Below, piece by piece: positions 17,101 to 26,209 of a DNA stretch of 64,000 nucleotides (position 1 is its first letter; the number at the start of each line of letters is the position of its first letter). A model generated the notes under the pieces. That model was not told where the DNA came from. It worked only from the letters and a program-made list of their open reading frames with translations, and searched no databases. The translations under genes were made by a program, and so were the position numbers. This stretch comes from Paenibacillus periandrae (GTDB lineage Bacteria > Bacillota > Bacilli > Paenibacillales > NBRC-103111): positions 310,001 through 374,000 of the forward strand of contig NZ_JAJNMU010000002.1 in NCBI RefSeq assembly GCF_022458865.1. Reading direction: 5' to 3'.

Positions 17101-17589
17101 TCAGTTGGTTAGCTCGGGTCTCCTATCAGACATAGGAACCTCCTGTTTAGCCGTACAATACTTACAGCGAACCGCCTTTTCCGGAATTTCCGATAAGCAT
17201 TCAGGGCAATCCTTTGTCAGCTTCTTCGGTGCGGGCTGATTCTCCTGTTTTTTACGGAAACGATTTAACTGCTTCACAGCTAAGAAAATCACTACAGCTA
17301 CGATCAGAAAATCAAGTGCATTATTGATGAAAAGTCCATAATTTAAAGTAGGCGCACTCGCTGCCTTCGCCTTGGCCAAGTTTTCATAATGAGTGCCATT
17401 CAAGCTGATAAACAAATCGCTAAAGTTTACTCTGCCAAGCAAAAGTCCTATAGGCGGCATGACAATATCGTTGACAATGGACGTAACGACCTTTCCAAAA
17501 GCTCCTCCAATAATGACCCCGATTGCCAATTCAATCATATTTCCTTTTAAAGCGAATTCTTTAAACTCTTTAATAATTTTGGATGCCAT
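17101..17589 (-). CDS. mscL: Large-conductance mechanosensitive channel MscL with C-terminal zinc ribbon
   Basis: A 162-residue inner-membrane channel that opens under hypo-osmotic stress. Helix 1 is [20 protein letters not shown] and the conserved [13 protein letters not shown] follows. Helix 2 is [20 protein letters not shown], then a charged cytoplasmic helix ([10 protein letters not shown]). After it comes an added tail of about 40 residues with [18 protein letters not shown], a likely zinc ribbon absent from short MscL proteins such as that of E. coli. A promoter-like pair lies upstream (17623-17651). Confidence 0.96.
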   Translation of the reverse strand: MASKIIKEFKEFALKGNMIELAIGVIIGGAFGKVVTSIVNDIVMPPIGLLLGRVNFSDLFISLNGTHYENLAKAKAASAPTLNYGLFINNALDFLIVAVVIFLAVKQLNRFRKKQENQPAPKKLTKDCPECLSEIPEKAVRCKYCTAKQEVPMSDRRPELTN

Positions 17590-17622
17590 TCACGTATTCC
17601 TCATTCCACGACATTTTTCTTT

Positions 17623-17651
17623 ATCATAACTGATTTTTCATGGAAGGTCGA
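17623..17651 (-). promoter_or_regulatory. mscL: Probable sigma-A promoter of mscL
   Basis: The minus strand carries TCGACC (17646-17651) and TATGAT (17623-17628) with exactly 17 bp between, about 35 bp above the start codon. Confidence 0.5.
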
Positions 17652-17709
17652 GCAATCTCTGATAGAGTGGTCCCATAAAGACACTCTTTCTCTTAATATC
17701 CACAGCCGT

Positions 17710-17757
17710 AAAAGAATAACCTCCCAAACCACTTATGAAGTGATTCGAGAGGTTATT
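17710..17757 (-). terminator. Terminator below the YcnI-like gene
   Basis: A nine-pair stem (AATAACCTC 17715-17723 with GAGGTTATT 17749-17757) and TTCTTTT on the minus strand end the transcript of the gene at 17771-18427. An inner CACTT/AAGTG pair extends the hairpin. Confidence 0.75.
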
Positions 17758-17770
17758 TACATACTTTAGG

Positions 17771-18427
17771 TTAAGCTTTTCTTTTGGAAACGGCAAGGAT
17801 CAAGGCAACAAGTCCAAACACCAATGCTGCGATAGACAAGTACAGCGGTGCTTGTGAAGCACTCGCAGCCGGGCTTGCAGCAGCTGGAGCCGCTGTGTTA
17901 TTCGCGGCAGGAGCTGCTGTTGTATTACCATGGCTATCGGCAGCCGCTCCGGACGGCTTGGCACTCACCTTCGTGATCGAAGCCGGTTTATCGGCACCTT
18001 CAGCACCTATCCATTCAACCACAGTACCGTTTTTGTAGGTTTGATACGCTTTCCACACAATTTGGGTCGCATTGTCGGCTACCTTGCCCTGCATATAAAA
18101 CTCACTGAATTCGGTAGGGGACAATCCCTCACCTGTTGCCGTCCAGGTTACACCTGTAATTTTACCGGATGCATCCTTGGCTAAATCATACTTCCAGCCA
18201 GGCTTGGGCTCAAATCGCGAGATCGACACCGCATCTACTGCAAATCTGACTTCAACCTTGGTGGTTGGCGATTCTTTATCCTCAGAAGGTACCCGTACAG
18301 CAAACTTTTCGTAGCTGCCCTGTACGGCCGTCGGTGGTTGTACGGTGACGTGAGCGTTCGCAACCCCGCCTCCCAGCATTGAGATCAACAGTCCGGTTAA
18401 TAGCATGACATTCCATTTTTTCATCAT
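17771..18427 (-). CDS. YcnI-like (DUF1775) cell-surface protein
   Basis: A 218-residue exported protein with a signal peptide ending VANAHVTVQP; the His that becomes the first mature residue is the copper ligand in characterised YcnI proteins. The DUF1775 beta-sandwich has FAVRVPSEDKESPTTKVEV and EFYMQGKV. An Ala/Pro-rich linker and a C-terminal membrane span ending in KRKA follow, so the protein is anchored outside. It likely handles copper. ATG 18427 is chosen because GAGGGG precedes it; the open frame extends upstream but would overlap the response regulator. Confidence 0.88.
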   Translation of the reverse strand: MMKKWNVMLLTGLLISMLGGGVANAHVTVQPPTAVQGSYEKFAVRVPSEDKESPTTKVEVRFAVDAVSISRFEPKPGWKYDLAKDASGKITGVTWTATGEGLSPTEFSEFYMQGKVADNATQIVWKAYQTYKNGTVVEWIGAEGADKPASITKVSAKPSGAAADSHGNTTAAPAANNTAAPAAASPAASASQAPLYLSIAALVFGLVALILAVSKRKA

Positions 18428-18506
18428 TCGTTTCGTCCCCTCAGGCATCATTTGTCTTAGTATCAATGTAATCGATCTAAGATATCCTGGGTATGACTCA
18501 ACTGGG

Positions 18507-19178
18507 CTATTTGTTATCATTATTTTGGCTAAACTGTGTCAATCCGTGCCTGATCGCATAAGCCGTTAGCTGTACCCGGTTGTCCAGCTCCAGCTTGGCC
18601 AATATATTTTTGATATGATTTTTGACTGTATTTTCAGTGATAATAAGCTGCTCGGCGATTTGCCGATTGCTTTGCCCGCTTGATACGCAGGATAAAATCT
18701 CTACCTCACGGGGAGAAAGACCGCTGGGCTTGGCCAAGGATTCCGCCTGTCTGGACGAGGAACGGAACAATTGAAATAACCGATCCGCCATCCCGCGTGA
18801 AATTTCACTATTGTCATCCAACAGCCCCTTCAAATATACCATCCATTCATCCGGGTCCATATTTTTCAATAAATAGCCCTGGGCACCATTCTGGATAGCC
18901 GTGAACAGATCTGCCACATCATCAGAAACCGACAGCATCACAATTCGCGTATGGGGATACAGCTGTTTAATTTTACGGGTTGCTTCCAAACCGCTCATAA
19001 CGGGCATTCGAATATCCATCAGAACAAGATCTGGCTGATGCTCACTACACATCTCGATGGCTTGTTCACCGTCCAATGCCTCGGCCACAATCTCAAAGCC
19101 GGCTTCCTGCTCCAGCAGCAGACGAACTGCTTTACGCGCCAACGGATGATCGTCGGCAATCAGTACACGATAGTTCAT
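18507..19178 (-). CDS. NarL/FixJ-family response regulator
   Basis: A 223-residue two-component regulator. The receiver domain has the acidic pair at residues 9-10, the phosphoacceptor Asp55 (DLVLMDIRMP) and the Lys in GYLLKN. The output domain is a LuxR-type helix-turn-helix (LSPREVEILSCVSSGQSNRQ). It overlaps its kinase gene by 4 bp (ATGA). The YcnI-like gene starts 80 bp downstream and is a plausible target. Confidence 0.95.
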   Translation of the reverse strand: MNYRVLIADDHPLARKAVRLLLEQEAGFEIVAEALDGEQAIEMCSEHQPDLVLMDIRMPVMSGLEATRKIKQLYPHTRIVMLSVSDDVADLFTAIQNGAQGYLLKNMDPDEWMVYLKGLLDDNSEISRGMADRLFQLFRSSSRQAESLAKPSGLSPREVEILSCVSSGQSNRQIAEQLIITENTVKNHIKNILAKLELDNRVQLTAYAIRHGLTQFSQNNDNK

Positions 19179-20023
19179 TCACCTATACCCCCATGCTTTC
19201 GAGGCCCGGTTACACGCAGCTCCGTTCCTCCCTGCTCCAACTTTCTTACGCTCAATTCGGCGTTCAGCTCTCCCGCGTGTTTACGCATAAGGCTGATTCC
19301 ATACCGATTTTGTTCATGGCGCAAACTGTCCGTATCGCTGTAATCCTGGCTGACCCCGATCCCATTGTCACGGATCTCCAGCTTCCAGCCCTGCCCGCGG
19401 CCCATCAATTGCAAAGCAATTGCCACATGATCAGCCTGTGAATGCTTGCGAATATTCGTAAACGCTTCGCGAATGATCGCAAACAGCTGCACCTCCGCGG
19501 ACGGGGGTACACTTTGCTCCTGGATATCCACATGCTGCTCCACGGGGATACCGCTCAGCGCACTCCATTCTTCAAGCCACGTACCCAATCGCTGACTGAA
19601 GGTAGCCCCCTCCTCCGGCGCCGTACGAAGATTATAAATAGCCTGACGCAAATGCTGATCGATTTCCGTAACGGCAGATCGTGCCTCCTGAACATTGCCT
19701 TGTTTGAGCTGTACGTTCAGAAAAAACAATATTTGTGCAATATTGTCATGCAGCTCTTCCGCAAGCCGCTCACGCTCCTCATACACAGCCCGCCGCGACT
19801 GCTCGGCAGCCAGCCGCTCATTGGTACGGTCAATCCGGATAAACATCCATGTGGCGAACAGGTAGGACAACAGCAGCGTCAGGAAAGTAATATATACGTT
19901 TCCCGCTTCCATCGATAATTCGGACAATAAAAAATCATGACGAATATACTCAAAGCTGCCAATAATGAGTGGTGGCACCATAATTGCCAACAGTTTTAGC
20001 TTGCCAAAGGACATCACATTCAA
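19175..20023 (-). CDS. Sensor histidine kinase, HisKA_3 (NarX/DesK-like) type
   Basis: A 282-residue kinase with two N-terminal membrane spans (about 8-25 and 43-63), almost no extracellular loop, a coiled linker, the phosphorylated His92 in ERERLAEELHDNIAQ, and an ATPase domain (AFTNIRKHS, DNGIGV, GISLMRKHAGELN). The short sensing part resembles intramembrane-sensing kinases of the LiaS/DesK kind. It pairs with the response regulator at 18507-19178; the stimulus is unknown. Confidence 0.94.
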   Translation of the reverse strand: MNVMSFGKLKLLAIMVPPLIIGSFEYIRHDFLLSELSMEAGNVYITFLTLLLSYLFATWMFIRIDRTNERLAAEQSRRAVYEERERLAEELHDNIAQILFFLNVQLKQGNVQEARSAVTEIDQHLRQAIYNLRTAPEEGATFSQRLGTWLEEWSALSGIPVEQHVDIQEQSVPPSAEVQLFAIIREAFTNIRKHSQADHVAIALQLMGRGQGWKLEIRDNGIGVSQDYSDTDSLRHEQNRYGISLMRKHAGELNAELSVRKLEQGGTELRVTGPRKHGGIGE

Positions 20024-20070
20024 CTCACTTTATTCGCTTTTATCTCTGACCAGGTATTACGTATGTATGC

Positions 20071-22035
20071 CTAAGTAATTTGCACGCGCGCGAGCTGGAT
20101 AACTTCTTCAATCCCTTTCAGTTTTTGCTCGAAATGCTGGATTTGAACCTGATAGGACGATAGTAAAGCTTGTACGCCTGGTCGCTCCGAGCATGCCTTG
20201 CTGATGACAACATCTCCCCCAACACTCAGACCTTGAGTTCTTGCTGCCAGATTGACTGTCCGCCCAAAATAATCCAAAAGTTGATTGGAGTTCACAACAA
20301 TTGCAGGGCCTTGATACAAGCCCATTTTGATGATGATTGGTGTATCCGAATGGTGCTTCCTGTTAAACTCATCCACGTGAGTCTGTACATCCAGTGCCGT
20401 CTTGACGGCGTTCTCCGGATGCTCAAACACGGCCATTACCGCATCACCAATCGTTTTTACGAGTGTTCCCTTGTTTTCATTGACCCAGCTTATCAGAAAA
20501 TCAAAATGATTTCTAACCTGACCATAAGCATGAGCATCCCCAACCTGCTCGTAAAATGCCGTCGAGCCCAGCAGGTCGCTGAACAAAATTGTTACATTTT
20601 CTATACTCACCTGCTGTCCTGGAGCCAATACCTCCGATGAAAACATACTGCGGAATTCGTGCATGGTCGTTACTTTGGATGCCGTCACCGTGGTGTCTTC
20701 CCAATCAGCCTTCTCTAAGGCAATGATCACATTTTCGCTGCTGCGGTTTATAAGCTTCATGTGGGTACCGGCTAAAGGCTGCTCTATCGTCGAAATCGCC
20801 CATCCGTGTCCATCATATAGAAGCTCCAGCTGCGGGGAAGTTTCAGGTCCATCATCCGTACGAGCAGCTGCAGTTTGAAGGCTAGCCAGATTGACTGGAT
20901 GTCCCTTCCAAATTTCATGAGGCTCCGTATCAATAACGTTGCTCTGCTTTCCGGACTGCAATCGTTCTTGCTGACGAATCATGGAAACCATTTGATTTGA
21001 GCGTAAAACCCGCAGCCTAAACAGCTCAGGTACCTCAGGAAAAGCGAACACAGCGTCCTCACCAGCAGCTATTTCCAGCTGTACATGAATATGAGGCGTA
21101 ATCGACGGGCCGCCAACGCAAAATATTTGTTTGTACGCTCTACGCAGATTAGGATGCACCGAAAAGCACAGCTCCACATATTTGTCGAAATTAACCTCAT
21201 AATTAATTCCACAAAAGTCGCAATGGTACTGAGGTTTAAGGCCTGACATCGTTTCTGCGCCAGCTTTGGATACTCGGCAATTCGGGCAGATCAGGTGCCA
21301 GCTTAGGTTGGTAATGCCAAGCTTTGTCGCGTAAAGAAACATGCGCAGCAGCGCTTCCCGTTCTATCCCCCAGCTCTTCGCCAGCTCGTAGGGACGCATG
21401 TCTATCACCTGATCGTCTCCGCTAACCATCAAATGCTCCCGAAGACGCTTTGTCATACTTGGATCTCCCGTTGCACGCTCAAGCTCAGTGAGCAAACGAT
21501 CTAGCTCCTCCGTATTCACCTTATAGCTGGCAGCCTGCTGGGGCAGCAAATGATCCTTTTCTTGCTCCTTTAACAGCAAGTAATTTTGTAAATATTTTAA
21601 TGTTTTGCGCATCGAGCTGACTCCAACAATCGGTATAGCTGCAAGTCCAAGCACATTTGCAGGTGTAAATTCGGCAAACAGCTTAACCTTGGTAGCCCTG
21701 GAGCCATCAGGCAGCACAGTATCCGCATCCTTGAGCTCAATACCGCCCCAAAAACGCTTCAGTGGCCCGCCGCGATATTCACGAACTACATCGTAACGAA
21801 CATGCTTTACCCATTGAAAAGGATGCTCCCTCCAGCGCATGGGAACAACCCCTGCTACCTTGGCAGACAGCTCCTGAAAGAAATCGGTATTGTGAGAATG
21901 AAAAGAAGTAGATCGAATCGGAAAAAGTCCAATGACCCGGTTTAAATGCTCTGTGTTGCTCAGCAGCTCCCACACCTTGTCTCGTGATAAAGCATATTCT
22001 TGTTCGTATACATGTCTTTGAGCAGACAGTGGCAT
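20071..22035 (-). CDS. Class III adenylate/guanylate cyclase with N-terminal SRPBCC domain
   Basis: A 654-residue soluble protein. Residues about 1-165 look like an SRPBCC (START-like) ligand domain (ALSRDKVWELLSNTEHLNR). A middle region has a zinc-ribbon pair (LICPNCRVSKAG, YHCDFCGINYEV). Residues about 465-640 form a class III cyclase domain with metal-binding Asp in TILFSDLLGST and in TIGDAVMAVF. The product (cAMP or cGMP) is not decided by the motifs I can read. ATG 22035 is preferred because CGGAGGG lies seven bases before it. No cAMP effector is seen nearby. Confidence 0.88.
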   Translation of the reverse strand: MPLSAQRHVYEQEYALSRDKVWELLSNTEHLNRVIGLFPIRSTSFHSHNTDFFQELSAKVAGVVPMRWREHPFQWVKHVRYDVVREYRGGPLKRFWGGIELKDADTVLPDGSRATKVKLFAEFTPANVLGLAAIPIVGVSSMRKTLKYLQNYLLLKEQEKDHLLPQQAASYKVNTEELDRLLTELERATGDPSMTKRLREHLMVSGDDQVIDMRPYELAKSWGIEREALLRMFLYATKLGITNLSWHLICPNCRVSKAGAETMSGLKPQYHCDFCGINYEVNFDKYVELCFSVHPNLRRAYKQIFCVGGPSITPHIHVQLEIAAGEDAVFAFPEVPELFRLRVLRSNQMVSMIRQQERLQSGKQSNVIDTEPHEIWKGHPVNLASLQTAAARTDDGPETSPQLELLYDGHGWAISTIEQPLAGTHMKLINRSSENVIIALEKADWEDTTVTASKVTTMHEFRSMFSSEVLAPGQQVSIENVTILFSDLLGSTAFYEQVGDAHAYGQVRNHFDFLISWVNENKGTLVKTIGDAVMAVFEHPENAVKTALDVQTHVDEFNRKHHSDTPIIIKMGLYQGPAIVVNSNQLLDYFGRTVNLAARTQGLSVGGDVVISKACSERPGVQALLSSYQVQIQHFEQKLKGIEEVIQLARVQIT

Positions 22036-22160
22036 GTGGTTACCCTCCGTTGATCGCGCTCTGTCCATTATACACCATACACTAGTCGGGAACTAAGAAT
22101 CTTCTTTGTATAGACATAACGTGTCAAAATGGAATTCGGATTACTGACGAGTATTTATTT

Positions 22161-25100
22161 TCATTCCTTCCTCACACTGCTGGTGAATTCCGTCCATGGA
22201 TTGCTCACTCTGATTGTACGAGCTGCTGACTCCACATGACCATTGGACCAAACCGCCCGAAATTGAAACGTATATTCCTGATCAGGCAAGCTTTCAAAAT
22301 CACTGCGGTACATTTGTGCTGTCCAATCTGTTAAATTAGGAGATGTCAGAACGCTTTGCAATTCGGTATAGGACATGGATGCATGAACCTGTGATGCCTT
22401 CTCATTCGTCCTGACTTCCAGTACAAAAGCCTCTCCTGACCAAAATACCTCCTCCGACCGCGGGCGTTCGTCCTCTCCAGATTTCAACCGGTTATAGGCT
22501 TTGCGGTTCAGCTCCCACTGCGTGGTATGACGAACAAATCCTTCCACGGTCAAATCGCCGACCCGCACTATTTTGGTCACGGTATCGGAAGCGCCATAAG
22601 GGTCTGTTGCTGTCAGCGTCACCACATAATCACCGGGATGATAATCTGTAACAGAAGCTGGGATCAGTGCATTCGTCGTGACCTGGATGGAATGGTAATC
22701 AGGTCCTTCGATTTGCCATTGAAAAGTGAGCGGATCCCCATCAGGATCGGTCGATTGGTTAATCAGTGTGACGGCATCCCCTTCAAAAGCTGGCCTGGGT
22801 GTCCAATCGAAATCTGCGTGCGGCGGCCGGTTGATCATCATCCACGTTTGCGGGGACCAGTTCGATTCGGCTCCATATTGATCCCACACCTTGACTCTAA
22901 CCCTCATCTTTTGTCCGGTTGGCAGATCAACGGGAACTGTCATTTTCCCGGTTGTTGAGGTCGTATTCTGCCATGTTTTCCCTGAGTCGTAAATCGTAAC
23001 GTCATTGGCTTCGTTTGTAATCTGGATCTCATACCAATACAGGACGTACCCAATATCCGGGTCTGATTGATACCAGGTTAGCTCGGGACGCAGTGTGTTT
23101 ACGATGCTGGGAGCAGCTTGCGTTCCATAAGGAAAGGTCATATAGGCAACAGGCGGACTATTCGTTGACATCCAGCCGATGTTGCTCCAGTCGGACCACG
23201 CTTCCCCATCGCTGACCTGCACCTGGACAGAATATTTTTGTCCCATCGATAGTTCGGTTTCCATCGTCCATGCCCAGCTTGTTAAGGGCGTACTCATATC
23301 ACGATTCGTGACGCACTCTACCGGATTGTTCGATACATCGCGTACACATAAATTGAATGTAGAAAATATCGTGTTCGGATCGATATCGGCCTGATTCCAA
23401 GTCAAGGTAGGCTGCAGCGAAACGTGTGAAGGCTCAGCGTAGCTCCCATTCGGGAAAGTAAGCCATACGGTCGGTGGATGATTCGGCGCTACCGGCTGAT
23501 CGATATCGATAGTTTGAATATACCAATCCGACCAAGCTTTATTCTCGTCTCGAACAGCCATAGCAACCGTATATTCCCCACCCTCTAAGGGTCTGACAAG
23601 CTTGCTATCCTTCTTCACACCAGATGGGGTGATATAGTAAAACTTCTTGGCATAAATCCCGTTGTTGGCTGCAAAGGCTGCTTGACAATTGCCATGTGCA
23701 TAGCAGCGGTCAGGATCAAAGCTCAGGTCCGTCCATCCAACTGTTCCGTCCGATTCGATATGGAGGGTGAATGGCGCTTCAGGTATCCGATGCACAATTA
23801 AGTACTGCTCGTAATCCTCCGAATATTTGCGGTACGAATCAAAAGCGGCATTGTCGGGCCTTGGATTATCCGGTACCCGATATTTGAGCTTATATAGCCC
23901 AACCTTATCGAACTGTGGAACGGGATTGAGAACGGTTTGACCATGCATCGAAGATAAGCCGAAATCCGCATCATAAGGTGCCCATGTATACGGTAGGAAC
24001 CGATTAGGATCAATGTGGTCAATGTACCACTGCGTTCCAGGTGCGTACATCGCATCCCTTTCCGGATCGTCATAGGTTGTTTCATACGTAATGGGTGTAT
24101 TGACGATCGCAGCGCCCGGTGTATCGTAGCTCATATCCGACTCGGACCACATGTAGCTGATGCCTTTAAATTCGGTATTATCGGCTGTTGAATACGGACC
24201 AAGCGTACCGGATGTAAACGTGTTATCTACCGCATCCATGATAAGTCCATTTTTTTCATAGATCTTGATATGTGAGCCTGTTATTTTGATTTTGAAAGCT
24301 ACCTGCTGTTCATTCGCCAGGTAATGGCTCGCAGGTTGAGAAATTGCGGTTTTCCTGCCGTTCACGATACGAAACAGCTGTACATTGTCCTTATATACTT
24401 CGACTCTATACATATTTTGGTGATTTTGAATTCGGAATCCCATTCCCGCATGATAATCAGGCCCGTCCAGCTTGGCGAACTTCATAGTCCATGAAATCGT
24501 ACCGTTGATCACCTGTTGAGACGATGGATTGAACAGTTGGCCGAATGTAATACCTTCATTGCTGTAGGGTGATTGTCCTGTGCTTGGCTTGTAGCCATAC
24601 GTGACAGCGTAGTAGCTTCCGGACTTCGTAATAATACTGTCCGTATATCTGCTGCTGTTTCTTGGCCATTGATTCCTTGGAAGTGATTGGTTTATTTGTA
24701 CACCGCTTGTAAGATCTAAAGTTCTGTCGGATAATGGATAAATTCCATAGCCATTCCTATACGTTGTATAATCGGGATAACCGGTAGAGGTCGCAGTGCC
24801 TTCCACCCATTCAAAGAAATCTGCAGGCTTGGTTGTCGTTACCGCACTTGAACTCAGATTTTCGTAGTAGTATAGACAACCAGCAGGTGTCTCATATTCA
24901 GAGTCATAAGGCCAACAATAAGACATATAGGCGTACTTTTGATCGGCTGATATTCCGTGAAGATAGTTAATTTTATCATTGGCTACGATCTGTTTAATAA
25001 TAGAAGGAAATCCAGTATCAGCATCCCATCTAATTAAGTGGGGTTTATTCGATATATTAACTATTGTATAATAGTTTCCTTTCGGATCTCCGGCAGGCGT

Positions 25101-26150
25101 CCAATACCCAATATCGCCGCCATCAACACTATCTTTAGTTTCTGTGGAAACTCCAAGGTAATCATCATAGCCATTGGGTAGATACGCAACATAGGCGTAC
25201 CACACAGTCGGATTATATGTAGATATTTTGGGTGCAGCCGGGATATTGTCAAATGATTCTGTCTTATAGGGGGTAGCCATATTGTCAGGTTTAAAGGATT
25301 TAATTGTCCTGGCCGTAAGGTTAATTTCTTTGAAATCCGAATTAAACCGCATACGAGCATAGTGAGTTGGTTCGTCCCCATTACTGAATGTCGCTCTCTT
25401 ACTGTTCGGAAAAATATTCAGCGTAGATCCATTGAGTTGCTGCCCATAAGCGCCCGATGCCGATGATGTGTTCAACGCAATTAGATCATTAATACGATAC
25501 CTCCACCAATTTTCGTTATATTGATAACAAGAACATCCGGATATAAATTTCGGACCTACTTTAGTCACGAACAGGATTTCTCCTAAATCTTTACGCACAT
25601 ACATCGTTGGGATCTCTCCGCTAAGTGCAAAATTGCCTAAAAGGATAGGCTCGTGTGTGTCTCCTACGATATGATAATTCTTCACATTACCGTTACCCGA
25701 ATCACTCAAGTATTCCCCTTGACCTAAATAAAAGTATGCGCTGGAGTCATATGCAGGTAATTTAATTTCTTTTCGATCCAAGCCAACATTTTCGGCCCCA
25801 ATGGGTAAAGAAAATTTACTATGGTTTCCTTTGCCCATTCTAGCGCTTATTAATCGACCATCGGCAGATGCATACCACCCATTGTTGATCCAGGACTTAT
25901 CTAGGCTGGTATTCGTCCAGCTCATAAAATCGGACGCTGGGAAAGGAGTTACATTGATGGGCATGGGCTCAGTGGCAATACCTGTAGCTGTAAAGGTGGC
26001 AACCGGATTGTCATTGTTCACCTCTACCGGAAAATTCTTCGTTGCACTATCTCCAATCGCCTCAATAGGCAATGAATCTATAAAAATTGAGAAGAATACA
26101 AGAACGACGATGATGCTGTTTATCCATTTGTTTGTGCGTATCCGAGTCAA
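22161..26150 (-). CDS. Very large exported multi-domain surface protein with PKD domain
   Basis: A 1329-residue secreted protein. The signal peptide is INSIIVVLVFFSIFIDSL, cut near EAIGD. The first 450 residues are beta-rich with no domain I can name. A region near 520-670 looks like a concanavalin/LamG-type sandwich (YHAGMGFRIQNHQNMYRVEV). Fibronectin-like repeats follow, two starting with NHPPTVWLTFPNGS and NSPPVAYMTFPYG. A PKD domain lies near 1125-1215 (STDPDGDPLTFQWQIEG). There is no SLH domain, LPXTG motif or membrane tail. TTG is the start (AGGAGGGG five bases before). It is the last gene of an operon behind an SLH protein and a similar giant, so the three may form one surface assembly. 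Confidence 0.85.
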   Translation of the reverse strand: MTRIRTNKWINSIIVVLVFFSIFIDSLPIEAIGDSATKNFPVEVNNDNPVATFTATGIATEPMPINVTPFPASDFMSWTNTSLDKSWINNGWYASADGRLISARMGKGNHSKFSLPIGAENVGLDRKEIKLPAYDSSAYFYLGQGEYLSDSGNGNVKNYHIVGDTHEPILLGNFALSGEIPTMYVRKDLGEILFVTKVGPKFISGCSCYQYNENWWRYRINDLIALNTSSASGAYGQQLNGSTLNIFPNSKRATFSNGDEPTHYARMRFNSDFKEINLTARTIKSFKPDNMATPYKTESFDNIPAAPKISTYNPTVWYAYVAYLPNGYDDYLGVSTETKDSVDGGDIGYWTPAGDPKGNYYTIVNISNKPHLIRWDADTGFPSIIKQIVANDKINYLHGISADQKYAYMSYCWPYDSEYETPAGCLYYYENLSSSAVTTTKPADFFEWVEGTATSTGYPDYTTYRNGYGIYPLSDRTLDLTSGVQINQSLPRNQWPRNSSRYTDSIITKSGSYYAVTYGYKPSTGQSPYSNEGITFGQLFNPSSQQVINGTISWTMKFAKLDGPDYHAGMGFRIQNHQNMYRVEVYKDNVQLFRIVNGRKTAISQPASHYLANEQQVAFKIKITGSHIKIYEKNGLIMDAVDNTFTSGTLGPYSTADNTEFKGISYMWSESDMSYDTPGAAIVNTPITYETTYDDPERDAMYAPGTQWYIDHIDPNRFLPYTWAPYDADFGLSSMHGQTVLNPVPQFDKVGLYKLKYRVPDNPRPDNAAFDSYRKYSEDYEQYLIVHRIPEAPFTLHIESDGTVGWTDLSFDPDRCYAHGNCQAAFAANNGIYAKKFYYITPSGVKKDSKLVRPLEGGEYTVAMAVRDENKAWSDWYIQTIDIDQPVAPNHPPTVWLTFPNGSYAEPSHVSLQPTLTWNQADIDPNTIFSTFNLCVRDVSNNPVECVTNRDMSTPLTSWAWTMETELSMGQKYSVQVQVSDGEAWSDWSNIGWMSTNSPPVAYMTFPYGTQAAPSIVNTLRPELTWYQSDPDIGYVLYWYEIQITNEANDVTIYDSGKTWQNTTSTTGKMTVPVDLPTGQKMRVRVKVWDQYGAESNWSPQTWMMINRPPHADFDWTPRPAFEGDAVTLINQSTDPDGDPLTFQWQIEGPDYHSIQVTTNALIPASVTDYHPGDYVVTLTATDPYGASDTVTKIVRVGDLTVEGFVRHTTQWELNRKAYNRLKSGEDERPRSEEVFWSGEAFVLEVRTNEKASQVHASMSYTELQSVLTSPNLTDWTAQMYRSDFESLPDQEYTFQFRAVWSNGHVESAARTIRVSNPWTEFTSSVRKE

Positions 26151-26209
26151 TATTGCCCCTCCTATCCATGCTGAATAGGTGGGCTAATGCTATCCCACCT
26201 TTTTCAAAA

